From positions 1 to 5,046 of the forward strand of contig JALQWJ010000136.1 in NCBI GenBank assembly GCA_023258775.1: a stretch of DNA of 5,046 bases, read 5' to 3'. Every line of letters begins with the position of its first letter. The first letter of the stretch is position 1. The notes under the pieces were generated by a model. It made no database searches. It was not told where the DNA came from and saw only the letters and a list, made by a program, of their open reading frames with translations. Below, in pieces: positions 1 to 5,012 of this stretch. The translations under genes were made by a program, and so were the position numbers. The DNA is from Burkholderiaceae bacterium. GTDB taxonomy: Bacteria; Pseudomonadota; Gammaproteobacteria; Burkholderiales; Burkholderiaceae_E.

Positions 1-6
1 GGTGCA

Positions 7-945
7 TTATCGGCTCGCTTTATTTTGGCGCTTGGGTTTTGACAAGGGTTTTCGCATATGAAAATCATAATGAATACGATAATGGGATCGGTCTAAAATT
101 CTTCCATCAGGACCGAGCTTGCTTCGATGAGCCTTGAAAGGAATGATCAAGGCATCGCGAACGCCAAACACAGCATCTGAATCAATATAACGATCGCCTT
201 CTTCAAATACATGGGTGATCAGACGATCAAAGCCTTTGGCCTCTATCATGAAGTGCACATGAGCAGGACGCATCGGGTGCCGTTTAGATGCCTTGAGCAA
301 GCTTCCAACCGGGCCATCGGTAGGCACTGGATAGCTGGTTGGTTTAATGCTCCAGCAGTGAAATCGACCCTCGCCATCGGTATTAAAAACCCCTCGCAAT
401 TGCATCGCACCACCTAGCGCGGGCTTTTGAACATCGTATTCTCCTTGTGGGTCAGCATGCCAGATATCCACTCGCGCATTTGCAATTGGTCGGCCGCGAC
501 TATCACTAACTGTTCCAGAAATAAAAAGTGGTTTGCCTTTAATCCCTTGGGCGATATCTGCACCCAAAGGAAATATCGGCGTACTTTCTCGGTGAAAAGG
601 ACCGAGCACGGTTTGTTCTGTTTCCTGACCCTGGCTCGGGTGATTCATTTGTGTCACCAAAGTTGATAAGCCTAACGTATCAGAAAGTAGAATAAATTCC
701 TGTCGAGAAGCGCTACAGGTTTGCCCGGTTTTTGTTAGGAAGTCAATTGCGAAAGCCCATTCCTCTTCGGTCAGTTGAACCTCTTTTGCAAAGGCGTGCA
801 GATGGGTGACCAGACTCGCCATAACACTTTTAAATCGATCTGATCGAGCCGATTGCATCCTCTCAATCACCGCTGCGGTGACCGCATCCGGACTGAGATT
901 ACGCGTTGAAGCTTTCGATGCTGTTTTGACTTGAGTCTTTTTCAT
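7..945 (-). CDS. Intradiol ring-cleavage dioxygenase, hydroxyquinol 1,2-dioxygenase-like
   Basis: Non-haem Fe(III) dioxygenase predicted to cleave a catechol-type ring between its two hydroxyls. Hydroxyquinol to maleylacetate is the likeliest reaction, in the cytoplasm. From the ATG start it has 312 aa, usual for the family. An N-terminal dioxygenase helical domain lies at about residues 36-100, with the R-Q-E-F-I-L-L-S-D-T-L-G motif typical of hydroxyquinol enzymes. The T-V-L-G-P-F motif follows near 112-117, then the beta-sandwich catalytic domain. All four iron ligands are visible: Tyr170 (G-E-Y-D), Tyr205 (S-Y-P-V-P), His229 and His231 (P-A-H-V-H). A GTG four codons upstream (957) would also open the frame, but it lies inside the Shine-Dalgarno. 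The ATG at 945 forms an ATGA overlap with the SDR stop and is preferred. Both termini are unusually basic. The fold and chemistry are firm. The substrate (hydroxyquinol, catechol or a substituted catechol) is inferred from motif resemblance. Confidence 0.92.
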   Translation of the reverse strand: MKKTQVKTASKASTRNLSPDAVTAAVIERMQSARSDRFKSVMASLVTHLHAFAKEVQLTEEEWAFAIDFLTKTGQTCSASRQEFILLSDTLGLSTLVTQMNHPSQGQETEQTVLGPFHRESTPIFPLGADIAQGIKGKPLFISGTVSDSRGRPIANARVDIWHADPQGEYDVQKPALGGAMQLRGVFNTDGEGRFHCWSIKPTSYPVPTDGPVGSLLKASKRHPMRPAHVHFMIEAKGFDRLITHVFEEGDRYIDSDAVFGVRDALIIPFKAHRSKLGPDGRILDRSHYRIHYDFHMRKPLSKPKRQNKASR

Positions 946-1754
946 TTTGCTGTCCACCCTCCGTCGATGACGAGTTCAGTTCCAGTCATAAATGCTGAAT
1001 CATCGGAGGCAAGAAAGCGTATGCCTCGTGCGATTTCCTCAGCCTGCCCAATGCGTGCCATGGGATGTCCGGCACTCATGTGTTCACGAATCTGTTCGGA
1101 GTTAAGGCCTTTGGCAGCAAGTGCCTGGGCGACTTCGCCAGCCATATCGGTATCAATAATGCCAGGGTGTACCGAATTGCTGCGAATCCGATAACCAAGT
1201 TGCGCCATTTCTAGTGCAAGCGATTTGCTGAACAATCGCACCGCGCCCTTGGTCATCGAGTAAAGACTGCTGGTGGGCGAACCAACCAAACCCGCAATCG
1301 ATGAGAGGTGAATCATCGAGGCCCAGGGACCATCAGGCCTACGTTGTTTCATGTGGCCTATTGCGAATTGGGCACCGAGTACCACCCCGCGTATGTTGAC
1401 CTGCATCAGTTGGTCGAGTAGTTCGTCGCTCGCTTCTTCAACTTTTCCAAAGCGATAAATGCCAGCGTTGTTGACCAAAACATCAAGGAGCCCGAATCGA
1501 GATTCGATCTCGGGCATTAATGCCTCCCAATCCTCGCGCCTGGTCACATCAAGTGAAAAAAAATCACAGCTTGCCCCTAAGCTTTTCATCGCATGCAGTA
1601 ATTCTTCTGCGCCCCTGCTATGCGCATCGCTTGCGATGACTGTTGCCCCGCCCGCTGCTAGCGCTTTGCAGGTTGCCGCGCCAATGCCGCCAAGGGCGCC
1701 CGTCACCAATGCGATTTGACCGTCTAGACGACTTCCAGCACTTGGAAAGCTCAT
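942..1754 (-). CDS. SDR family NAD(P)-dependent oxidoreductase
   Basis: Classical short-chain dehydrogenase/reductase of 270 aa, a soluble Rossmann-fold enzyme that oxidises an alcohol or reduces a carbonyl. The cofactor motif T-G-A-L-G-G-I-G is at residues 18-25 and N-N-A-G at 95-98. The catalytic tetrad is complete: Asn120, Ser152 (in S-S-I-A-G), Tyr165 and Lys169 (Y-S-M-T-K). The P-G motif at 197-198 and a C-terminal D-G-G-W are also normal for the family. Asp43 at the end of the second beta strand suggests a preference for NAD(H) over NADP(H). The ATG at 1754 has a strong AAGGAG 7 bases upstream and lies 2 bp after the stop of the preceding lyase-family gene. Its own stop overlaps the dioxygenase start. 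In this operon it may oxidise or reduce an alicyclic or aromatic pathway intermediate, for example a dihydrodiol. The substrate cannot be read from the sequence. The coding strand carries a T8 run (1556-1563). Confidence 0.93.
   Translation of the reverse strand: MSFPSAGSRLDGQIALVTGALGGIGAATCKALAAGGATVIASDAHSRGAEELLHAMKSLGASCDFFSLDVTRREDWEALMPEIESRFGLLDVLVNNAGIYRFGKVEEASDELLDQLMQVNIRGVVLGAQFAIGHMKQRRPDGPWASMIHLSSIAGLVGSPTSSLYSMTKGAVRLFSKSLALEMAQLGYRIRSNSVHPGIIDTDMAGEVAQALAAKGLNSEQIREHMSAGHPMARIGQAEEIARGIRFLASDDSAFMTGTELVIDGGWTAK
954..960 (-). promoter_or_regulatory. Shine-Dalgarno of the dioxygenase gene
   Basis: AGGGTGG on the minus strand lies 8 bases before the ATG at 945. The competing GTG start (957) is part of this motif, so the site decides in favour of the ATG and a 312-aa protein. 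It lies within the last codons of the SDR gene, consistent with coupled translation. Confidence 0.7.
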
Positions 1755-1756
1755 GC

Positions 1757-2665
1757 TTATTCTCCTTGGATGTCTTGCATAAAGGCTTGCTGCATGTGGG
1801 CAAAGCTTTCGCCACGCATCCAGCGCTGAAGATCGGCAGCGCTTGCTTGGGGCAGTGTGTAGTGCGCTGGGCTGCCTTGCTTATGAAGCTCTGCATAGGC
1901 TTGATAAAGCGCTTGCATCGCAATCGCGTAGGCATGGTGTCCGGTAATGCGCCAGCGCACGCGATGCGCCGCCAATCGTTCGGCATCGAGCGCTGCTGGA
2001 ACCGGACCGCAAAATAGCGGCAATGCGGTAGCCCTGGCAATGGCAGCGAGCTGTGATTCGTCTTGCAGTCCGATCACCATTAATGCGTCAACGCCACATT
2101 GCTCAAAGCTCTGTAATCGATAAATTGTCTCTTCGAGACCTTCGATTCTGAGGCATGAGGTTCGTCCCACGATCACAGTGTGAGCCCTGGCCCGAGCATG
2201 GAGGGCTGCGCGCATTTTCGCGGTTGCCTCAGCTCTGCTTATCAACGCCTCCTTGCCTCTCGAGCCAAAGGCAGCGGGCAGGGCAGTGTCTTCGATGGTA
2301 ATTCCATGGGCCCCAGCGTGTTCTAGTTCTTCAACGGTTCGAACGACATTGAGCGGATTACCAAAGCCATGATCAGCGTCAACAACAAGGCTGATTGGAC
2401 TCGCCCGACAAATGGTTCGGACGCATTGAGCAAGTTCGGTGAGCGTTAGAACGATCCAGTCGGGTGCGGCAAGCTGCACATGCGAGGCAATCGAGCCCGC
2501 CAAGATACCGGTATGAAAGCCTACTTCGGTGGCAATACGCGCCGAGACCGCATCAAAAACAGTTGCTGGGGTGTGACAGACTGAGCCCTGCAAGGCCTCA
2601 CGAATGGTAAAGGCATTGAGGTTGGCAGGACTTGGAAGATTGGCGCTTGTGCTGGGATTTGTCAT
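1757..2665 (-). CDS. PEP mutase/isocitrate lyase superfamily protein, oxaloacetate decarboxylase-like
   Basis: A 302-aa (beta/alpha)8-barrel enzyme of the PEP mutase/isocitrate lyase superfamily, acting on alpha-keto or dicarboxylic acids with Mg2+. Signature segments are visible: D-A-D-H-G-F-G-N at 96-103, I-E-D-T at 124-127, G-R-T-S at 167-170 and T-G-H-H at 241-244. The N-terminal stretch H-T-P-A-T-V-F-D-A-V-S-A-R-I-A (31-45) and the G-S-I-A-S-H segment (57-62) match the Pseudomonas PA4872 oxaloacetate decarboxylase subgroup as I remember it. The K-[KR]-C-G-H catalytic loop of isocitrate and methylisocitrate lyases is absent, which argues against a C-C lyase of that type. The subgroup's T-Y-G-N-P-like stretch appears to be replaced by C-G-P-V-P (219-223), so the substrate may differ. 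It is first of three co-transcribed genes. The ATG at 2665 has only a weak GAG 8 bases upstream. A role in disposing of a keto acid from ring degradation is inference. Confidence 0.85.
   Translation of the reverse strand: MTNPSTSANLPSPANLNAFTIREALQGSVCHTPATVFDAVSARIATEVGFHTGILAGSIASHVQLAAPDWIVLTLTELAQCVRTICRASPISLVVDADHGFGNPLNVVRTVEELEHAGAHGITIEDTALPAAFGSRGKEALISRAEATAKMRAALHARARAHTVIVGRTSCLRIEGLEETIYRLQSFEQCGVDALMVIGLQDESQLAAIARATALPLFCGPVPAALDAERLAAHRVRWRITGHHAYAIAMQALYQAYAELHKQGSPAHYTLPQASAADLQRWMRGESFAHMQQAFMQDIQGE
1762..1767 (-). promoter_or_regulatory. Shine-Dalgarno of the SDR gene
   Basis: AAGGAG on the minus strand lies 7 bases before the ATG at 1754. It is embedded in the final codons of the upstream PEP mutase-family gene, whose TAA stop sits between this site and the ATG. 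This is near-ideal spacing and supports both the start choice and operon structure. Confidence 0.75.
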
Positions 2666-2730
2666 ATTGTGTGCTCAAGTTAGTTGCCATGACTCTACCA
2701 GTGCAAGCTGCAGCGCGTCATCCTTTGTGT
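2666..2730. other. 65-bp gap between the sigma module and the catabolic operon
   Basis: This non-coding gap contains an 8-bp palindrome GCTGCAGC (2707-2714) but no stem-loop followed by a T-run on the minus strand. A TTGCAC with poorly matching downstream bases is the only promoter-like trace. It may therefore allow read-through, or hold a promoter dependent on an activator or alternative sigma factor. Confidence 0.4.
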
Positions 2731-3615
2731 TTAAGGACCGAGCAAGCGGGGGCGTCGTTGTTCCGTTTCCAGTTTCAGAAAGTCAGCAGGCACGCGCATC
2801 AGTTCAGGCTCGGGCTCGTCGCGTTTGATGTTGAAGACCCGCAAGAATCGCTCACCAAAGCGCGGATCACGGTCGTATATCGAGACGGGTATCATGAGTT
2901 CTGGGCTGAGCCAGACTTCCCGGGTGATCACAAGCGCTTTTTCATTGCCCATACGACCTGCTTCAATCGTCCATGTCGTGAGTTCACCTTGTACTTGAAT
3001 GCCTTCGTAGCCGCGTTGTCCTAAATCACTGCGCTGGCCAGCGCCGCGTTCTTCCAAGCGATGAAGCATCAGTGATCTTGCGGCTTCTCGTTGCTCGTGG
3101 TCGAGAACCATTGCTGCCGGGCCCTGGCGGTCAAGCCTGCGTGCGCGGCGACGTTCGGGCTCCATCACCCAAAACTCACGGATCGTTGGGTCACGGAGGA
3201 ACACCATTGTTTTAGTACCGCGTTCAAACTCCTGCCTTAATCGGCCCTCGGTATCGCGACAGGTTCTTGAGCGGCTTTGCAGGTTGATGCGATTGCCATC
3301 GGGAAGTTGTTGTTGTATCCCGTGAACAGCCTCTGCGCAAAATGGCGCACCACGAACAACACGCAGGCGAGATGGGTCGAGTCGATGTATGTCATGAGGG
3401 ATGTGCGCGGCACTCGCTGGTGTTACCGTTGCTTGCGCAGATGCTGCTTGTGACGATGCTGTTTGCAGCGCGGCTTCTTGCGAGGTTGCTGTTTGCGATA
3501 TAGCCGCTTGCCCCAGCAGCAATGGAACCATAAAGTAGACAAATGCAAAGACTTGGTATGAGTATCGTTTAGCCATCGCAACTAGATGCTGGCACAAGCG
3601 GCTTAGATCGTTCAT
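2731..3615 (-). CDS. Exported protein of unknown function, third gene of sigma/anti-sigma module
   Basis: Predicted secreted or periplasmic protein of 294 aa. The start is the ATG at 3615, which has TGGAAG 9 bases upstream and lies 22 bp after the anti-sigma stop. The longer open frame to 3774 would overlap the anti-sigma gene and is not supported. Basic residues (K16, R17) precede a hydrophobic stretch at about 21-38, a Sec-type signal peptide with an unusually long n-region. Next comes an Ala/Gln/Ser/Thr-rich linker (about 39-71) built of 10-residue repeats. The mature domain has two cysteines, Cys93 and Cys119, that could form a disulfide. Its C-terminal half (about 203-279) shows a pattern familiar from uncharacterised proteins near ECF sigma genes: E-A-G-R-M-G-N-E, then E-V-W-L-S-P-E-L, D-P-R-F-G-E-R, F-N-I-K-R and V-P-A-D-F. 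By position it could be a RseB/MucB-like sensor or regulator, but no homology to RseB is claimed. Confidence 0.82.
   Translation of the reverse strand: MNDLSRLCQHLVAMAKRYSYQVFAFVYFMVPLLLGQAAISQTATSQEAALQTASSQAASAQATVTPASAAHIPHDIHRLDPSRLRVVRGAPFCAEAVHGIQQQLPDGNRINLQSRSRTCRDTEGRLRQEFERGTKTMVFLRDPTIREFWVMEPERRRARRLDRQGPAAMVLDHEQREAARSLMLHRLEERGAGQRSDLGQRGYEGIQVQGELTTWTIEAGRMGNEKALVITREVWLSPELMIPVSIYDRDPRFGERFLRVFNIKRDEPEPELMRVPADFLKLETEQRRPRLLGP
3406..3495 (-). repeat. Three imperfect 30-bp (10-codon) repeats in the exported protein
   Basis: Residues 41-50, 51-60 and 61-70 of the exported protein form three degenerate 10-residue units: QTATSQEAAL, QTASSQAASA and QATVTPASAA. At the DNA level the first two share TGCTGTTTGC (plus strand 3487-3496 and 3457-3466), exactly 30 bp apart. 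The segment directly follows the signal peptide and is probably a flexible linker that tethers the folded domain or spans cell-wall space. It likely arose by slippage duplication and then diverged. Confidence 0.6.
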
Positions 3616-3624
3616 AAAAAATCG

Positions 3625-3630
3625 CTTCCA
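3625..3630 (-). promoter_or_regulatory. Shine-Dalgarno deciding the start of the exported protein
   Basis: TGGAAG on the minus strand lies 9 bases before the ATG at 3615, inside the short gap after the anti-sigma stop. The next ATG downstream (3576) has no comparable motif, and upstream starts fall inside the anti-sigma gene. The spacer contains a T6 run. Confidence 0.5.
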
Positions 3631-3637
3631 ATGAGAA

Positions 3638-4261
3638 TCAGTCGGCAAGCCGAATTGCAAGAATTTGACCGTTATGATTAGCGATCCATTGAGTCCGATG
3701 ACTTGCGCTGACATCGCTACTACTTTGTAATGTTCCAATAAATGGGACGCCCAATAGGGCAAGAGACTCGACACCTAAGGCTAGTGATTCGGCCCCAGAC
3801 ACATTTGCCGCTGTTGTTGCAGTCGGCCTTCCAGCATCGGGGTGCAGCGATTTGACTGACCATGTCATCGGGTGATGTCGTGATTGTGCGATTTGTAGCG
3901 GTTTTACCGATGTCACCATGTTTGTGCTGAAAGCAATCCACAAGTAGGCAAAGGTGCAACATGCAGTCGTGCTCACCAGACGAATGAGCGATGAAGCTTC
4001 AAGTCGCCGTGCTTGGGCTGTACTTAAATTTATGTATTTTCTTAATAACAACTGAATGCTGATTCGCCACCAAAGCCAGGGCGGTGGTGTTTGCGCGTCC
4101 AAATCATCGACGAGCGCTTGTCGTAACATCGACCAGGTTCGCAATCGGTTAGCGAGGTCCTGGGGACCTGAATGTCCGATGGTGCTTGCATACGAATTGA
4201 CAGCGGCACTGGCGGGCTCGATTGTTGCGCCATGGGTATACGAATTGAGCTGCTTTTTCAT
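3638..4261 (-). CDS. Probable single-TM anti-sigma factor
   Basis: A 207-aa protein with one clear transmembrane segment at about residues 91-113 (L-I-R-L-V-S-T-T-A-C-C-T-F-A-Y-L-W-I-A-F). The N-terminal part of about 90 residues is predicted cytoplasmic. It holds a helical R-L-R-T-W-S-M-L-R-Q-A-L-V-D-D-L stretch (39-54) that recalls the sigma-binding part of RseA-type proteins. The C-terminal part of about 94 residues would be periplasmic. It has no His-x3-Cys-x2-Cys zinc anti-sigma motif; its only cysteines, 101 and 102, are in the membrane. Its start overlaps the sigma-factor stop as ATGA with no clear Shine-Dalgarno, so translation is probably coupled, which would keep the two proteins stoichiometric. 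The role rests on topology and position right after the sigma gene, not on a recognised domain. It could instead be another membrane partner of the system. Confidence 0.78.
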   Translation of the reverse strand: MKKQLNSYTHGATIEPASAAVNSYASTIGHSGPQDLANRLRTWSMLRQALVDDLDAQTPPPWLWWRISIQLLLRKYINLSTAQARRLEASSLIRLVSTTACCTFAYLWIAFSTNMVTSVKPLQIAQSRHHPMTWSVKSLHPDAGRPTATTAANVSGAESLALGVESLALLGVPFIGTLQSSSDVSASHRTQWIANHNGQILAIRLAD

Positions 4262-4872
4262 TGAGATGATGGATCCTGTTGGTTGGCCGGGTTCTTGGCC
4301 TTTATAGATGGCGAAATTGCTTCGGCAAGTCGCAAACGTGCGCGATGCAGCCTCGTTCTCAAGGTATTGAGTTCAACGCCTGCAATGCTTGCAGCTTCTG
4401 CATAGCTGCGCTCTTGGATGTCGACAAGCAATAGCGCTTCGCGGAAAACAAAAGGCAGGGCTTCAATCGCGGCCCACAGCGCATGATTACTTGCCTTGCT
4501 TTCAAGTGCATGAAGCGGTCCTTCTTCACTGACGCGTTCTGGTTGAAGATTGTCAAGTTCATCGTTGACCTCGCTTGCAACTTCTCGACCCTGGCGGCGC
4601 CACTGGGCAAGTAGTCCGTGCCTTGCTATACCGGCCAAATAGCCACCTAAGCTTCCTCGCTGGGGATCAAAGGCCCTGGGTTGCTGGGCAAGACTCATGA
4701 AGGCGTCTTGTAATGCGTCCGAGGCAGCCTCCTGACTCGCACCAAGCGCAAGCAGGTAGCGATAAAGCGGGCCGCTATGGCGGCGATAAATCGGCTCTAA
4801 GCCTTGCATGCGCCCTTCACACAGCAAGGCGAGTCCTTGTGAATCCTCTGCAGGCTGGTCAGCGCTCACCAT
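4258..4872 (-). CDS. RNA polymerase sigma factor, ECF subfamily
   Basis: A 204-aa extracytoplasmic-function sigma factor that would direct core RNA polymerase to a small regulon, normally in response to an envelope or chemical signal. Sigma region 2 spans about residues 13-95. It has the L-E-P-I-Y-R-R-H helix, the A-S-D-A-L-Q-D-A-F-M-S-L core-binding helix (50-61) and the -10 recognition stretch ending in W-R-R. A variable acidic linker (about 96-125) follows. Region 4 lies at about 128-187, with A-L-P-F-V-F-R-E-A-L-L-L-V and the helix-turn-helix S-Y-A-E-A-A-S-I-A-G-V-E-L-N-T-L-R-T-R-L-H-R-A-R. There is no region 3, as expected for ECF sigmas. The ATG at 4872 has no recognisable Shine-Dalgarno, and an in-frame stop at 4927-4929 limits any upstream extension. 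The internal ATG at codon 22 follows GAAGG but would cut into region 2. The ECF group cannot be named from sequence alone. Confidence 0.93.
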   Translation of the reverse strand: MVSADQPAEDSQGLALLCEGRMQGLEPIYRRHSGPLYRYLLALGASQEAASDALQDAFMSLAQQPRAFDPQRGSLGGYLAGIARHGLLAQWRRQGREVASEVNDELDNLQPERVSEEGPLHALESKASNHALWAAIEALPFVFREALLLVDIQERSYAEAASIAGVELNTLRTRLHRARLRLAEAISPSIKAKNPANQQDPSSQ

Positions 4873-4896
4873 GTGATGGTGTCGAGGGGCTGAAAA

Positions 4897-4960
4897 AGTT
4901 CCCGTGACAATCAGTTCCCGTGTCGATTAGTTCCCGTGACAATCAGTCCCCGTGACGATC
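4897..4960 (-). repeat. Four 16-bp tandem repeats upstream of the sigma gene
   Basis: Four head-to-tail 16-bp units with no spacers occupy 4897-4912, 4913-4928, 4929-4944 and 4945-4960. Units 1 and 3 are identical. Unit 2 differs at three positions and unit 4 at two. On the sigma-gene strand the shared form is GAT(T/C)GTCACGGGAACT, with GGGAACT in three units and GGGGACT in the one farthest from the gene. The G-G-A-A-C-T core resembles the -35 element of many ECF promoters. The array ends 24 bp before the sigma ATG. The 16-bp period is not a multiple of three, and the array crosses an in-frame stop, so it is not coding. It could be a regulator-binding array, a set of overlapping -35 elements, or a variable tandem repeat. 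The repeat structure is certain; the function is inferred. Confidence 0.9.
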
Positions 4961-4962
4961 AG

Positions 4963-4990
4963 TAAATACCCATAGCCAAGCCCGCGCCAA
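4963..4990 (-). promoter_or_regulatory. Weak candidate housekeeping promoter for the sigma module
   Basis: On the minus strand, TTGGCG (4985-4990) and TATTTA (4963-4968) are separated by 16 bp. They match the sigma-70 -35 consensus at 4 of 6 positions and the -10 consensus at about 3 of 6. If used, transcription would begin near 4956, placing the 16-bp repeats in the 5' untranslated leader. The match is weak and is offered only as the best candidate seen upstream of the sigma gene. Confidence 0.2.
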
Positions 4991-4992
4991 TT

Positions 4993-5012
4993 TGTAGGCC
5001 TAGTTCCCTACA
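4993..5012. promoter_or_regulatory. Inverted repeat containing a fifth GGGAACT core
   Basis: TGTAGG at 4993-4998 and CCTACA at 5007-5012 form a perfect 6-bp inverted repeat around an 8-base spacer. The spacer and right arm contain AGTTCCC (5002-5008), which is GGGAACT on the sigma strand and is the same core as in the tandem repeats. It lies about 120-140 bp upstream of the sigma ATG and is out of phase with the 16-bp array. There is no T-run, so a terminator is unlikely. A dimeric regulator site is possible, but a match this short can arise by chance. Confidence 0.3.

Noticed and set aside
946..957. GTG start at 957 for the dioxygenase
   Set aside because: The GTG is part of the AGGGTGG Shine-Dalgarno. 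The ATG at 945, with ATGA overlap and 8-base spacing, explains the sequence better.
1618..2040. 140-codon minus-strand frame across the end of the PEP mutase-family gene and the start of the SDR gene
   Set aside because: It is an out-of-frame shadow of two well-supported genes, with a low-complexity translation resembling no protein family.
2707..2714. GCTGCAGC palindrome as a terminator
   Set aside because: It is only a self-complementary 8-mer without a loop and is not followed by a T-run on the transcribed strand.
2632..3024. 130-codon plus-strand frame across the inter-module gap
   Set aside because: It is antisense to the exported protein and the start of the PEP mutase-family gene, with no ribosome site and no recognisable domain.
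3616..3774. N-terminal extension of the exported protein to an ATG at 3774
   Set aside because: It overlaps the anti-sigma gene in another frame, has no ribosome site, and would bury the signal peptide more than 70 residues into the protein.
4897..4960. CRISPR array or plasmid-type iterons
   Set aside because: The repeats abut with no spacers, which excludes CRISPR. No replication initiator gene or AT-rich origin region accompanies them, so iterons are unlikely.
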